Source of the DNA: Clostridia bacterium
GTDB taxonomy: Bacteria; Acidobacteriota; Terriglobia; Terriglobales; Acidobacteriaceae
Length of the DNA: 64,000 bases
Assembly: GCA_035561135.1 (NCBI GenBank)
Contig: DATMYA010000008.1
Location: 670,373 to 734,372 of the forward strand
Direction: 5' to 3'
The notes under the pieces: generated by a model
What the model was told of the DNA's origin: nothing
Seen by the model: only the letters and a program-made list of their open reading frames with translations
Databases searched by the model: none
Made by a program: the position numbers and the translations under genes
In this document: one piece after another, positions 45,309 to 55,383 of the stretch
Position numbering within the stretch: the stretch's first letter is position 1
How the letters are laid out: each line of letters opens with the position of its first letter

Positions 45309-46214
45309 ATGCAAATCGAGCAGATCACCATCGTAGGCACCGGCCTTATCGGCGGCTCATTCGCGCTGGCGATCAAGGCAGCGGGGTTCGGCGGACGTAT
45401 CGTCGGATGTGACCGGCCTGACGTTCTTGAACGCGCGCTGAAGTTGGGCGCCATCAATGCCGGCGAGGTCGATCCCGTCCGCGCTTGCGAAGGCAGTCAG
45501 TTGGTCATGCTTGCCACGCCAATCGGTTCCATCATCGACCACATCGAGCGGCTCGGTCCCGTGCTATCGCCGGACGTGCTCATCACCGACACCGGCAGCA
45601 CCAAGGTTGAAATCGTTGCGCGCGCACAGCAGGTCTTCGGTGACGCTGGGTCGAGACGCTTCCTTCCGGGGCATCCCATCTCCGGCAAAGAGACCGGCGG
45701 CATCGAGCAGGCGCAGGCGGACCTCTTTGCGAATGCGACCTGGGTTATCGCGCCAGCGGGCGGCGCCTCGGCTGCCGTGCGACCGGAGTTCACGCGAAGC
45801 CTGCATGGCGAATACATGCGACTGCTGGAATCGATCGGCGCGCAAGTGGTGATGATCAGCCCGGAGCGTCACGACCGGATATGCGCCTACGTCAGTCATC
45901 TTCCGCAGATGCTATCGACGGCGCTGGCGGCCTGCGTCGCCGACGAGGTCGGGGGCGATGTGGCCCGCGATGCGCTCAGCGGACCAGCACTGCGCGACAT
46001 GACGCGCATCGCCAGGAGCCCGTACGGCATGTGGCGAGACATCGCTTTCACGAACACACAAAACCTGCACGATGCGCTGCTCAAGGTGGAGCAACGACTG
46101 GCGCACCTTCGGGAGAACCTGAGGACGCGCGGGTTGCAGGGAGAGTTCGAGCGCGCGCACGAACTCTTCCTGCCGCCCAAGGCGAAAGATGAGTTCGAAC
46201 CGCCGAAGTTCTAG
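45309..46214 (+). CDS. tyrA: Prephenate dehydrogenase
   Basis: It oxidatively decarboxylates prephenate to 4-hydroxyphenylpyruvate using NAD(P). About 301 residues, with the Rossmann motif VGTGLIGGSFALA at residue ~8, VMLATPIGSI, DTGSTK and the catalytic GHPISGKETGG. The ATG at 45309 gives the usual distance to the glycine motif; a GTG at 45282, directly after the aroF stop, would add nine residues. It is the last gene of the aromatic run. Confidence 0.92.
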   Translation: MQIEQITIVGTGLIGGSFALAIKAAGFGGRIVGCDRPDVLERALKLGAINAGEVDPVRACEGSQLVMLATPIGSIIDHIERLGPVLSPDVLITDTGSTKVEIVARAQQVFGDAGSRRFLPGHPISGKETGGIEQAQADLFANATWVIAPAGGASAAVRPEFTRSLHGEYMRLLESIGAQVVMISPERHDRICAYVSHLPQMLSTALAACVADEVGGDVARDALSGPALRDMTRIARSPYGMWRDIAFTNTQNLHDALLKVEQRLAHLRENLRTRGLQGEFERAHELFLPPKAKDEFEPPKF

Positions 46215-46413
46215 CAGGCTGAACAAGACCGATTCTTTGAACACGGCACACCTTCAGCCCTGCATTTTTGACACAAAGATTTGCGTCAACGCAGTACCGT
46301 GGTTAGAATCACCTCTCGCTGTTGAAGTGGATGTGGGGTCCCTTACAGCGGTCCACCCGTTTTATCTCGGTCTGCATCTCACAATTTGTGTTGTCGTTTA
46401 CGGCGCGAACATC

Positions 46414-47115
46414 ATGAACAAAGTCTTTGCGAACGCTGAAGACGCCATCTTCGATATCCGCGATGGCGCCACGCTCATGGTCGGTGGCTTCGGCCTATGT
46501 GGCATCCCTGAAAATCTGATCTCCGCCCTTGTCAAGAAGGGCGTCAAGAACCTTCACACCATCAGCAACAATGTAGGTGTCGACGATTTCGGTCTCGGAC
46601 TGCTTTTACGCAGTGGTCAGATTACGAGCCATAAGGGCAGCTACGTCGGCGAGAATCGCCTGCTGGAGGAGATGGTGTTGGGCGGCCGTATCGACCTGGA
46701 GCTGATTCCTCAAGGCACCTTTGCCGAACGTATCCGCGCAGGCGGCGCTGGCATCCCGGCGTTCTTCACGCCCACCGGTGTTGGCACCATCGTTGCGGAA
46801 GGTAAGGACACGCGCGAGTTCGATGGCCGGCTCTACGTCATGGAACGCTGGTTGCGCGCAGACTTCGCGCTTGTCAAGGCGTGGAAGGGCGATAAGTGGG
46901 GCAATCTCGTTTATCGAAAGACAGCTCAGAATTTCAATCCGATAATGGCGGCAGCCGCCAAGGTGACCATCGCCGAGGTCGAGCACCTGGTCGATCCCGG
47001 TGAGATTCCACCCGAGCAGGTACACACGCCGAGCATTTACGTTAAACGCATTTTCCAAGCCGTTGCTGAAGAGAAGCGCATCGAGCGCCGTACAGTACGG
47101 AAGGCCACAGCCTGA
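46414..47115 (+). CDS. scoA: 3-oxoacid CoA-transferase subunit A
   Basis: One half of a two-subunit CoA transferase (succinyl-CoA:acetoacetate type) used in ketone-body and fatty-acid metabolism. It has 233 residues with GGFGLCGIPENLISAL, ISNNVGVDDFGLGLLL and YVGENRLLEEMVLGG. The ATG at 46414 begins MNKVF, typical of the family; the frame is open 75 codons further upstream. The B subunit follows after 33 nt. It could also be an AtoD-like enzyme. Confidence 0.93.
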   Translation: MNKVFANAEDAIFDIRDGATLMVGGFGLCGIPENLISALVKKGVKNLHTISNNVGVDDFGLGLLLRSGQITSHKGSYVGENRLLEEMVLGGRIDLELIPQGTFAERIRAGGAGIPAFFTPTGVGTIVAEGKDTREFDGRLYVMERWLRADFALVKAWKGDKWGNLVYRKTAQNFNPIMAAAAKVTIAEVEHLVDPGEIPPEQVHTPSIYVKRIFQAVAEEKRIERRTVRKATA

Positions 47116-47148
47116 CACGGGGGCGACGAAGGAGTGAGGACGGAGACT

Positions 47149-47847
47149 ATGGGCGGCGGAATGGTTTCAAAGTTGGGCAAGCAGATGGATCCCGCGAAAC
47201 GCGAGTTGATCGTCAAGCGCGTGGCGCAGGAACTTCGCGACGGCTTCTACGTCAACCTCGGTATCGGGATGCCGACGCTGGTCGCAAACTACGTGCCGGA
47301 TGACATCGACGTAGTTCTGCAAAGCGAGAACGGTATGCTCGGTGTTGGCCCTTACCCGGTGGATGGCACGGAAGACCCCGACCTGATCAACGCCGGCAAG
47401 GAAACCGTCACCGAAATTCCCGGCACGGCGTTCTTCTCCAGCGCGGAATCCTTTGGCATGATTCGTGGCGGGCACATAGACTTCAGCGTGCTCGGCGCAA
47501 TGGAAGTGGATGAAGAGGGTAACCTGGCGAACTGGATGATCCCCGGCAAGATGGTGAAGGGCATGGGCGGTGCCATGGATCTGGTTGCGTCGGCGAAACG
47601 CGTCGTCGTTGCCATGGAGCACACCACTCGTGACGGTCAGCCAAAGATACTCAAGCGTTGCACGCTCCCGATCACCGGGCTAAAGGTTGTCGATACCATC
47701 GTCACGGAAATGGGCTACATCAAGGTAGTCCACGGGCAGGGACTCGTGCTGGAGGAGATCGCTCCCGGCATCAGCATTGAGGAAGTGCAGGCCGCTACAG
47801 AACCCGCGCTGGTCATCAGCCCAACGCTTAAGACGATGAGTTTCTGA
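47149..47847 (+). CDS. scoB: 3-oxoacid CoA-transferase subunit B
   Basis: The partner of the preceding subunit. About 232 residues with [27 protein letters not shown], the catalytic Glu in [12 protein letters not shown], and [26 protein letters not shown]. The start is uncertain: ATG 47149 is preceded by GAGG 10 nt upstream; GTG 47134 and ATG 47161/47185 are possible. It is followed by a terminator. Confidence 0.92.
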   Translation: MGGGMVSKLGKQMDPAKRELIVKRVAQELRDGFYVNLGIGMPTLVANYVPDDIDVVLQSENGMLGVGPYPVDGTEDPDLINAGKETVTEIPGTAFFSSAESFGMIRGGHIDFSVLGAMEVDEEGNLANWMIPGKMVKGMGGAMDLVASAKRVVVAMEHTTRDGQPKILKRCTLPITGLKVVDTIVTEMGYIKVVHGQGLVLEEIAPGISIEEVQAATEPALVISPTLKTMSF

Positions 47848-47866
47848 GCGCGCCTGGACTGAATAC

Positions 47867-47895
47867 GCCGGAGCCAGAAGCTCCGGCTTCCTTAT
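47867..47895 (+). terminator. Rho-independent terminator after scoB
   Basis: GCCGGAGC-CAGAA-GCTCCGGC is a perfect 8-bp stem followed by TTCCTTAT. It ends just inside the stop of the convergent small membrane gene. Confidence 0.75.
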
Positions 47896-48089
47896 GCTCG
47901 CGCGGGACCGCGCAACACGCGTGCAGGCAGTAGCACGATGGCTTTCACTAGTTCGAGCACGCCATCCACAGCGATGCCAATCAGGCGGAAGGGCAGCAAC
48001 AGCAGCCACACGAGGGGATACAGCACGATTGCGAGCAGCGCCAACGGCCAGCAGAAGACCAGCAGAACAAGCCATAGCAAGAACGTCAT
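47892..48089 (-). CDS. Small hydrophobic membrane protein
   Basis: About 65 residues with two hydrophobic helices (FLLWLVLLVFCWPLALLAIVLYPLVWLLLL split by Pro, and VDGVLELVKAIVLLP) and a basic end. The ATG at 48089 has AGGAGG 10 nt upstream; an ATG three codons earlier lies too close to that site. Function unknown. Confidence 0.7.
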   Translation of the reverse strand: MTFLLWLVLLVFCWPLALLAIVLYPLVWLLLLPFRLIGIAVDGVLELVKAIVLLPARVLRGPARA

Positions 48090-48219
48090 GACGCGCATTC
48101 CTCCTGCCGAATGATACGAGGCAAGTTCCGGTTTTGTTCCCTGACACTTCGGATGGTTCTGCTATGCGAACTCCATCCAAGCCAGGGATGCCCCGCCCCT
48201 GTGTGCCAGAGTTGCTATG

Positions 48220-49275
48220 CTACCTGGAAACAGCGTCGACCGCATCGGCCAGGTTGCGCAGCGATTCTCCAAACGGAGCCTTCGCCACGCCGCGTTCAGT
48301 GATGATTGCGGCGATGTACTTTGCCGGCGTCACGTCGAATGCCGGATTCTCGACCTTGCAATTGTCCGGCGCGATTTGTTTCCCGGCGAGATGGGTGACT
48401 TCGGTCGAGGCGCGCTGTTCGATAGGGATTGTGCTTCCATCCGGCGTCTCGAGATCCACGGTCGAGATAGGCGCGGCGACGTAGAACGGGATGCCGTGCT
48501 CCTTGGCGAGGATCGCCACCGAGTACGTGCCGACCTTATTGGCAGTGTCACCGTTCGCGGCGATGCGGTCGGCGCCGACGATGACGGCTCCTATCTTGCC
48601 CTGCGACATGATGGCCCCGGCCATATTGTCCGAGATCAGCGTTGTCGCGATGCCGTCCTTCATGAGTTCCCAGGCCGTCAGGCGAGCGCCTTGCAGGAAC
48701 GGGCGAGTCTCGTCGGCGTACACGTGGATCGCCTTTCCGCTCTCCACGGCGGCGCGGATCACGCCAAGCGCTGTGCCGTAACCTGCGGTCGCCAATGCAC
48801 CGGCGTTGCAGTGCGTCAGAACGCCGCCCGTGGCAGGCATCAGCACGGCGCCGTGGCGCCCCAGGGCTTCGTTTGCGGCGATATCTTCGGCATGCATACG
48901 CTTCGCTTCTTCGATCAGCGTTAACTTGATCTCTGCAAGTGGCCGTCCGGCAAGTTCATCCAGCCTGCGCTGCATGCGACGGATGGCCCAGAACAGGTTT
49001 ACCGCGGTTGGGCGAGTCTCGCCCAACACCCGGCAGATGCGGCCGAACTGGTTGCGAAATTCGGAAATATTATCGGTGCGGAAATCGCGCGAACCTAGTG
49101 CGATACCCATCGCGGCCGCAACGCCAATGGCCGGGGCTCCTCGCACAATCATTGTGCGAATGGCGTCAGCCACTTCTTCGTAGGTCTTGCAGAGAACGTA
49201 GCTTTCTTCGGTCGGCAGCTTCGTCTGATCGATGAAGCGCACGCCAGCGTCAGTCCACTCCAGGGTGTTGATCAT
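48220..49275 (-). CDS. mtnA: Methylthioribose-1-phosphate isomerase
   Basis: A methionine-salvage enzyme converting methylthioribose 1-phosphate to the ribulose form. It has 351 residues with [14 protein letters not shown], the active-site Cys in [24 protein letters not shown] and [19 protein letters not shown] (catalytic Asp). No other mtn gene is adjacent. eIF-2B-alpha-like ribose-1-phosphate isomerases are related, but these motifs favour MtnA. Confidence 0.94.
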   Translation of the reverse strand: MINTLEWTDAGVRFIDQTKLPTEESYVLCKTYEEVADAIRTMIVRGAPAIGVAAAMGIALGSRDFRTDNISEFRNQFGRICRVLGETRPTAVNLFWAIRRMQRRLDELAGRPLAEIKLTLIEEAKRMHAEDIAANEALGRHGAVLMPATGGVLTHCNAGALATAGYGTALGVIRAAVESGKAIHVYADETRPFLQGARLTAWELMKDGIATTLISDNMAGAIMSQGKIGAVIVGADRIAANGDTANKVGTYSVAILAKEHGIPFYVAAPISTVDLETPDGSTIPIEQRASTEVTHLAGKQIAPDNCKVENPAFDVTPAKYIAAIITERGVAKAPFGESLRNLADAVDAVSR

Positions 49276-49370
49276 GAGTACCAGTCGCCTCGGCGGCAGA
49301 GCCTTGGCCAGTAGGATTGTCGGAGACCGTTCTAGTCTAAATGCAGGCGGCGGAAAGCGCGACTAGCCGC

Positions 49371-49404
49371 AATAATAGAAACCCTCCACTCGGGGCGGAG
49401 GGTT
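49371..49404 (-). terminator. Terminator-like hairpin between the VOC gene and mtnA
   Basis: On the minus strand AACCCTCC-GCCCCGAGT-GGAGGGTT is followed by TCTATTATT. The 8-bp stem is perfect; the tail is only partly T-rich. Confidence 0.6.
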
Positions 49405-49436
49405 GGGTACCAGCCTAATGCGCAGCCAATCGCTCG

Positions 49437-49832
49437 TTACGTGATGTTCTCACCGGAGTTCACGCTGGAGGCCATCTGAATAATCTGAATGCCGTAGCCG
49501 TCAGGATCGCGCAGCAGCGCCCATAAACCAAACGGCTCGCGGCGCGGTTCGATTTCGATGTTGCCGCCCCTGCGTTTCATCTCGCTTGTCGCCTTGCGGA
49601 TGTCGTTTACGTAGATCCCGAATGTGCAACCTGTAGTTGGGCCTACTTTCACTTCCTCGCCCTCGGGATGCAGGCCCAGAATGAGACTGCCGGCATCGAA
49701 CTGGCTCCAGTTACTCTGCTTGAAGAGCAGCTTCAGTCCCAGCACGTCGCGATAAAAGGCGACGCTGCGTTCCATGTTTGTGATCACCATCATGATGATT
49801 CCGAGTTTGCCGATCGAAGTGTATTCTGCCAT
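49437..49832 (-). CDS. VOC (glyoxalase/bleomycin resistance) superfamily protein
   Basis: A 131-residue metalloenzyme-fold protein with two beta-alpha-beta-beta-beta units: MVITNMERSVAFYRDVLGLKLL, WSQFDAGSLILGLHPEG, CTFGIYVNDIRKATSEM and LLRDPDGYGIQIIQM. The family includes glyoxalase I, dioxygenases and binding proteins; the substrate is not predictable. AAGGAG lies 6 nt before the ATG. It is 66 nt downstream of pyrE on the same strand. Confidence 0.87.
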   Translation of the reverse strand: MAEYTSIGKLGIIMMVITNMERSVAFYRDVLGLKLLFKQSNWSQFDAGSLILGLHPEGEEVKVGPTTGCTFGIYVNDIRKATSEMKRRGGNIEIEPRREPFGLWALLRDPDGYGIQIIQMASSVNSGENIT

Positions 49833-49898
49833 CTTTCTCCTTAGGCGCCCTTAGGCGACCGAACTTTGCTGGAACCGCACAGGACGAAGGTCGCGCGG

Positions 49899-50639
49899 CT
49901 ACGCCTGTTCTTCGGATTGATGCATGGCGCAACGGTGCCGGGGCGTGTTCGCGACGGCCGTGCGCTCACACAACTCGCACTTCGCCGACACTGAAAATTT
50001 TGGCGGAGCGTCGTCTGCCCGTCGATTCAGCTTCAGATGTTCTGCCCGGACCTCGGCTGCACGAAATATCGTGACGAACGGAGCCGGCGCTGCGGCGCGC
50101 TCCACTGCGAGGCGTCCGCCAGCCTCCTCGCGCTCCACTAAGCTCATGGCGCCCACAACGTCGAAGCCGAACTCACGTGCGGCCTCAATGGCCTGAACCG
50201 TGGATGCTCCCGTCGTGCAGACATCGTCGACGATGACAACGCGTGCGCCTTTCTGTCGGAAGCCCTCTATGCGCTGGCCGGTGCCGTGCGCTTTTTCCAG
50301 TTTGCGTACCAGGAAACCATGGATCAGGAAGTCCGAAGTATTCCCCGGCTTTGCCGCCGGAGCAATTGCCTGCGCCTGTTGTGCGCTCAGCATGGCCACG
50401 CCCACCACGATCGGGTCAGCGCCCATTGTCATTCCGCCAATAGCCTGCGCGTGCCATCCGCGTGAGCGCATCTCGTCCATGAACACGTGGGCCGTCAGGC
50501 GTGCGCCCTCGGCATGCAACGTCGTGGTGCGGCAGTCGATGTAGTAGTCGCTGGTTCCGCCGCTGGAGAGCTTGAACGCACCCAGGCGGAAGGAGTTTTG
50601 CGCGAGCAGCGTGAGTAGTTCCTGGCGCGAATCTTTCAT
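49899..50639 (-). CDS. pyrE: Orotate phosphoribosyltransferase with Cys/His-rich tail
   Basis: It attaches PRPP to orotate in pyrimidine synthesis. Residues 1-~205 are a typical PyrE (FKLSSGGTSDYYIDCRT, then the PRPP loop VVIVDDVCTTGAST). The last ~25 residues carry KCELCERTAV...RHRCAMHQ, a CxxC plus Cys/His arrangement that could bind zinc and is not normal for PyrE (about 210 residues). It lies alone among pyr genes and runs toward the VOC gene on the same strand. Confidence 0.93.
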   Translation of the reverse strand: MKDSRQELLTLLAQNSFRLGAFKLSSGGTSDYYIDCRTTTLHAEGARLTAHVFMDEMRSRGWHAQAIGGMTMGADPIVVGVAMLSAQQAQAIAPAAKPGNTSDFLIHGFLVRKLEKAHGTGQRIEGFRQKGARVVIVDDVCTTGASTVQAIEAAREFGFDVVGAMSLVEREEAGGRLAVERAAAPAPFVTIFRAAEVRAEHLKLNRRADDAPPKFSVSAKCELCERTAVANTPRHRCAMHQSEEQA

Positions 50640-50719
50640 AATCAGTTCGGTAAACTCATTTCGGTAAACATAGCATGGCGCACGGATTCCGGCACGGTCG
50701 CGGAACTGCGACCGGTGCC

Positions 50720-51562
50720 TTAGCTGCCGTTCACTACGCGCTCAAGATGATGAAAGCCGTCACTGGCAAAATACATCATTGTGAAGAGCGTGAGATTGTA
50801 GCCAGCGTGGACAAGAAATGCGGCTGCCACCGAGCGTGCCATGGAACGAACCATCGTCAGGGCTACTCCCACAAGGAAGAGCACCAGCACCGGGGCCCAG
50901 GCTTTGCCCAACTGCGAAGCGTGTATAAAGCCGAACAGCGCTCCGGTGACGATGATGCCGAGCACCAATCCCAACCGGCGTGCCAGCGCGGGAAAAAGGA
51001 GTCCACGAAAGAAGAGTTCCTCGACCAATGGCGCGATTGCCACGCCGAAGACGGCCATCACCCATGCGCCCGTCGCAGTCGTAAAGAACTGGTCTATCGG
51101 CATCTGCTTGGGTATGGGCAACAGGTGAGAGAGTCCCTGGATCGAGAGTGCCAGCACTACTCCGCCGGCCAGGTATGCAGGCCACACCAGGTTCGGCCAA
51201 CGCCAGTGAATAGCCTCGGAAAACTCCATGTCGTAATGACGCGTGAGCAGTCGCCGGATGTACGCGATCACGATCAGGTACGCAGCCCCCTGCCCTGGGA
51301 CGATGACGCGGGGGTCGGTCGCAAGCTGGGCTGGCGTCAGGTGGCGAAACGGCGGCAGCACGGCGGCAATCGAGAGAGCCAGCAGCGTGCAGAAGAACAC
51401 TGCTAGCACAGCCAGCAAGGCCAGCTTCACTACGTCGCCCAGCGACCAGACCGGGAAGCGTTCCTGAATTCCGGCGTACTCCATGTTCGCGGGCAACTCG
51501 GTGCGCGAATCTGATGTAACGGGAACTTCGCTGCCGCCGAACGGGTTCTCGGGAGTGGACAA
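50720..51562 (-). CDS. CPBP family intramembrane glutamic protease
   Basis: A 280-residue membrane protein of the CAAX/ABI type with the full active-site set: EELFFRG (EExxxR), GFIHAS and HAGYNL, within about six to seven helices. The soluble N-terminus (residues 1-40) is Ser/Pro/Glu-rich. Bacterial members often confer immunity to their own peptides or modify membrane proteins; no bacteriocin-like gene is nearby. It is encoded 48 nt downstream of uvrA on the same strand. Confidence 0.86.
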   Translation of the reverse strand: MSTPENPFGGSEVPVTSDSRTELPANMEYAGIQERFPVWSLGDVVKLALLAVLAVFFCTLLALSIAAVLPPFRHLTPAQLATDPRVIVPGQGAAYLIVIAYIRRLLTRHYDMEFSEAIHWRWPNLVWPAYLAGGVVLALSIQGLSHLLPIPKQMPIDQFFTTATGAWVMAVFGVAIAPLVEELFFRGLLFPALARRLGLVLGIIVTGALFGFIHASQLGKAWAPVLVLFLVGVALTMVRSMARSVAAAFLVHAGYNLTLFTMMYFASDGFHHLERVVNGS

Positions 51563-51610
51563 AGGGTTTTGTCTCCGCTGCGTGTTGCAGCCTCATTCTA
51601 CTAATAGACG

Positions 51611-54412
51611 TTACTTGTTGTTGGTGGCAGGCTGTTTGTTCTTGAGTGCCTCAGCCAATGCCTGGCCGGTGTAGCTCTTTTTGACTCGCGCCACCTGCTC
51701 GGGCGTGCCCTGCGCTACGATGCGACCGCCGTCCTCCCCTCCCTCAGGTCCGAGATCGATGATCCAGTCCGCATTCCGGATTACGTCCATGTTGTGCTCG
51801 ATGATGATGATCGAGTTCCCCAAGTCCGTTAGCCGGTGCAGCACGTCCAGTAGTTTGTTGACGTCCTCAAAGTGCAACCCCGTCGTAGGCTCATCGAGCA
51901 GGTAAAGCGTGCGTCCTGTCTGGCGCTTGCTCAGCTCGCGCGCAAGCTTGATGCGCTGCGCTTCGCCGCCGGACAGCGTTACGGAACTTTGTCCCAGGTG
52001 GATGTATCCGAGGCCGACGTCCACCAGGGTCTGCAATTTCTGGCGCACCTGCGGAATGCTTTCGAGAATCGGCAGCACGTCGGCGATCGGCGTTTCCAGC
52101 AGGTCGGCAATCGAGTAACCCTTGTACTTCACCGCCAGCGTCTCGTGGTTATAGCGCTTACCGCCGCACACTTCGCAGAGCACGTACACATCAGGCAGGA
52201 AGTTCATTTCGATGCGACGCTCGCCCTCGCCCTGGCAGGCCTCGCAGCGGCCGCCAGCAATGTTGAACGAGAAACGCCCTGCCTTGTAGCCGCGCTCGCG
52301 CGATTCCGGCAGCATTGCATACAAATCGCGGATATTCGTGAACACGCCCGTGTAGGTCGCCGGATTCGACCGTGGTGTGCGTCCGATCGGCGACTGGTCG
52401 ATGCGGACGACCTTGTCGATATTCTCCACGCCCGTAATCGTCTTGTGCGCCCCGGGTTCCTCGCGGGAACGGTAGAGCCGCTTGGCGATGGCTCGGTACA
52501 GGATGTCATTCACGAGCGTTGATTTCCCGGAGCCGGACACGCCGGTTACGACCGTAATTAAACCAAGCGGGAAGGTCACGTCAATGCTGCGCAGATTGTT
52601 TTCGTGCGCGCCCAATATGCTGATTACCTGCCCATTGGACTGTCGGCGCTCGTGCCGTACGGCAATGTGCTTCTTGCCCGAGATGTATTGCCCGGTCAGC
52701 GAATCGGGAGCGTTCTCAATCTCCTCCGGCGTGCCCGCTGCGACTACGGCACCGCCATGGCGTCCGGCGCGCGGGCCCAGATCGATGACGTAATCCGCGC
52801 GGCGAATCGTCTCTTCGTCGTGCTCCACTACTACCACCGTGTTGCCCAGGTCGCGCAAGGCCTCCAGCGAACGCAGCAAGCGGTCATTGTCGCGATGGTG
52901 CAACCCGATCGAGGGCTCGTCGAGCACGTAAAGCACGCCCCGCAACTTCGACCCAATCTGCGTTGCGAGTCGTATCCGCTGAACCTCACCTCCGGATAGC
53001 GTCTCTGCCGAGCGGCTCAGCGAGATATATCCGAGCCCAACTTCCAGCAAGAAGCGCAGGCGCTCGGCAATTTCGTGCACCACGCGTCCCGCAATCTGTC
53101 GCTCGCGCCCATTCAGACTGACTTTGTCGATGGCCTCAACGGCACGCGAAACCGGGAGCGTGGTGAAATCGGCGATAGACATGCCGTTCACTTTTACCGC
53201 GAGGCTCTCCGCGCGCAGCCGCTTCCCGTGGCACACAGGGCACGGTGTCGCCGACATGTAGTTCATCAGCCAATCGCGATAGCTGTCGGAAGTGCTGTCG
53301 TCGCTCTGCTGCTTGAGAAATGCGACGACGCCGCGGAAGCCGCCGCGCCGCTCGGAAGCACTCTGCGGGCCGTGCAGGATAAGCGTCTGCGTCGCTGCCG
53401 GCAATTGCTCGAACGGCAACGAGAGATCGAATTTGTAATCCTCCGCTGCCATTTTCAGCACATGCTGTAAATATGCCGAGCCGGAGCCCGGCCCAAGGCC
53501 GCCGTCCAGCAGCGGCTTCGACCAGTCCAGGATGAGCTTGGCGGGATCGAAGTCGTAGCGCGATCCCAGTCCGTTGCACTCTGGGCAAGCGCCGTAGACG
53601 GTATTGAAGCTGAACGAGCGCGGTTCCAGTTGTGGCACGCTGATGCCGCAATCCGGGCAGGCCAGCCGGGACGAATACATGTGCTCTTCGCCGCCGACGA
53701 TCACCACCTGCACAAGGCCGCCGCCAAGCTTTATGGCGATATCCACCGAGTTGGCAAGGCGCTTTTCAATTCCCGGCTTAACCAGCAGACGATCGACAAC
53801 GACCTCTATGGTGTGATTTTTGCGCTTGTCGAGCTTGATATCTTCTTCTATGTTGAGCAGTTCGCCGTCAATGCGCGCTCGCGTGAAGCCGTGTTGGGCG
53901 AGCTTTTCCAGTTCTTTCTTAAATTCGCCCTTGCGGCCGCGAACGATTGGCGCCAGCAGCATCACGCGCTCATCGCTTTTCAGCTCGAGCACGCGGGCTA
54001 CGATCTGCTCCGCCGATTGTCGGGTGATCGCCTTACCGCACTGCGGGCAATGCGGCACTCCGACAGACGAATAGAGCAGGCGTAAATAGTCATAGATCTC
54101 AGTGATTGTCCCTACGGTCGAACGGGGGCTGCGCGATGTAGTCTTTTGCTCGATGGAGATAGATGGGCTTAGTCCGTCGATGGAGTCAACGTCCGGGCGT
54201 TCCATCTGGTCCAGGAATTGACGCGCATAGGCCGAGAGGGTTTCGACGTAGCGCCGCTGGCCCTCCGCATAGATCGTGTCGAACGCCAACGACGATTTGC
54301 CCGACCCGCTCAATCCGGTGATGACCGTGAGCGTGTTTCGAGGAATCACGACGTTGATGTTCTTCAGGTTGTGCTGGCGCGCGCCGCGCACCGTAATATT
54401 GGTAATGGCCAT
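51611..54412 (-). CDS. uvrA: Excinuclease ABC subunit A
   Basis: The damage-sensing subunit of nucleotide excision repair. At 933 residues it has ABC ATPase I with Walker [10 protein letters not shown], zinc ligands CPQCGKA and CPDCG...CPECNG, the signature [19 protein letters not shown] with GVSGSGKST, the zinc module [20 protein letters not shown]...CEVCGG, and [12 protein letters not shown] near the end. Length and order are standard for UvrA. uvrB is not in the window. Confidence 0.96.
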   Translation of the reverse strand: MAITNITVRGARQHNLKNINVVIPRNTLTVITGLSGSGKSSLAFDTIYAEGQRRYVETLSAYARQFLDQMERPDVDSIDGLSPSISIEQKTTSRSPRSTVGTITEIYDYLRLLYSSVGVPHCPQCGKAITRQSAEQIVARVLELKSDERVMLLAPIVRGRKGEFKKELEKLAQHGFTRARIDGELLNIEEDIKLDKRKNHTIEVVVDRLLVKPGIEKRLANSVDIAIKLGGGLVQVVIVGGEEHMYSSRLACPDCGISVPQLEPRSFSFNTVYGACPECNGLGSRYDFDPAKLILDWSKPLLDGGLGPGSGSAYLQHVLKMAAEDYKFDLSLPFEQLPAATQTLILHGPQSASERRGGFRGVVAFLKQQSDDSTSDSYRDWLMNYMSATPCPVCHGKRLRAESLAVKVNGMSIADFTTLPVSRAVEAIDKVSLNGRERQIAGRVVHEIAERLRFLLEVGLGYISLSRSAETLSGGEVQRIRLATQIGSKLRGVLYVLDEPSIGLHHRDNDRLLRSLEALRDLGNTVVVVEHDEETIRRADYVIDLGPRAGRHGGAVVAAGTPEEIENAPDSLTGQYISGKKHIAVRHERRQSNGQVISILGAHENNLRSIDVTFPLGLITVVTGVSGSGKSTLVNDILYRAIAKRLYRSREEPGAHKTITGVENIDKVVRIDQSPIGRTPRSNPATYTGVFTNIRDLYAMLPESRERGYKAGRFSFNIAGGRCEACQGEGERRIEMNFLPDVYVLCEVCGGKRYNHETLAVKYKGYSIADLLETPIADVLPILESIPQVRQKLQTLVDVGLGYIHLGQSSVTLSGGEAQRIKLARELSKRQTGRTLYLLDEPTTGLHFEDVNKLLDVLHRLTDLGNSIIIIEHNMDVIRNADWIIDLGPEGGEDGGRIVAQGTPEQVARVKKSYTGQALAEALKNKQPATNNK

Positions 54413-54728
54413 CAGTCAGGTTCTTTTACACCCCGCTTACCCCAAGCAGGACTTACCGAAAGGCCAAGGTGGGACTGTCTTGCAGCACAGTCGGCCATGT
54501 CCCTTCCGTTACGTGGACGGTTCCCTAGAGATGTCAGAGAGTAGGGAAGACAACTCGACACAGGTATCTTAGTTGGCAATAGCGGTGAGCGTCAAACAAG
54601 CGCATATATGATGGCGATGTTAGACGCGACGAATGCAACACGTTGACAGAAGAAGCAGTGGCAGCACGGCGGTGGGTGTCTACACATCTCATCGCAAGTA
54701 GAACTGCATCAATGAAGGTGAGACGAAA
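54413..54728. other. Intergenic stretch between divergent genes, nothing assigned
   Basis: It separates uvrA (minus strand) from the microprotein gene (plus strand). I saw a TTGACA at about 54643 without a matching -10, and no repeats or hairpins worth naming. Confidence 0.4.
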
Positions 54729-54902
54729 TTGAATACTTTGCTTATGTCCGGGGCTCTTGTGATAACCATCATTCTGGCGCTCGCTATTGGGATTGGCAGC
54801 GGATACGGCGTCATCCTCGGAATCTTGTACGCGTTCAATCGCAACCGCGGCGAAAATACCCCTCCATCCCTGGTACCAAGCACAGGCGCCAGCGGCGACT
54901 GA
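54729..54902 (+). CDS. 57-residue single-helix membrane microprotein
   Basis: It starts at TTG 54729 with AAGGTG 8 nt upstream; an ATG five codons in (54744) is an alternative. Residues ~7-32 form a Gly-rich membrane helix (ALVITIILALAIGIGSGYGV), followed by AFNRNRGENTPPSLV and a short polar tail. Codon choice resembles neighbouring genes (GC-rich third positions), which supports translation. I do not recognise it; Gly-rich helices of this type often oligomerise. Confidence 0.6.
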   Translation: MNTLLMSGALVITIILALAIGIGSGYGVILGILYAFNRNRGENTPPSLVPSTGASGD

Positions 54903-55019
54903 CACCAGCGCTCGGCGCGGCAACGCTGCCCCGCTTAAGGGATGCGCTGCTGGTTACGTCGCAATCATTTGACGCGTCATGGCAGGCATGGCGTCGTTTC
55001 TTTTGGCGCATAGTCGAAC

Positions 55020-55207
55020 CACCCTGTGTTTCCGCCAAACACGAAACACAAGGTGTCTCCCCTTCGCGCCTTCGGCGCTCCAATCGACACGACGCTCTAG
55101 TTTGCCAACAATTTCTGCCGCCCTCGGCGGCTTGTCCTCCTCTAAAACCGAGAGTACCTGAGCCCGAAGGGCGCTAGTCCTGAGCCCAGGACGTAATCCT
55201 GGGTCAG
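55020..55207. other. Hairpin-rich intergenic segment
   Basis: Three stems lie in under 200 nt: a 13-bp stem with one mismatch at 55020-55055 (CACCCTGTGTTTC/GAAACACAAGGTG), a 5-bp GCGCC-TTC-GGCGC at 55066-55078, and CTGAgCCCAGGA/TCCTGGGTCAG at 55180-55207. The 54903-55383 gap has no convincing ORF. It may be an RNA gene or repeat debris. Confidence 0.45.
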
Positions 55208-55244
55208 CATATCTTGTATCCGAGTCTTCTCGGAACTCGTTTCA

Positions 55245-55302
55245 GATTTGGGTCCCCCATTGAAACGGCGCACGTGGCGAATCTGAGTCCCGCATTGAAA
55301 CG
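55245..55302. repeat. Two imperfect direct repeats ending in CATTGAAACG
   Basis: GATTTGGGTCCCCCATTGAA plus ACG (55245-55267) and GAATCTGAGTCCCGCATTGA plus AACG (55279-55302) share most positions and lie 34 bp apart. They end 82 nt before the receiver-protein start and could be paired regulator sites. Confidence 0.5.
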
Positions 55303-55383
55303 ATTTCCCGGGCAACGTCACTACCTCTTGTCATCTTCGGCTGTTCCCACCGTGGACCGGGTTGACGCGTGAAGGAGATTCAG

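Noticed and set aside
55245..55302. Direct repeats ending in CATTGAAACG recall the end of some CRISPR repeats
   Set aside because: Only two imperfect copies, spacing unlike an array, and no cas genes in the window.
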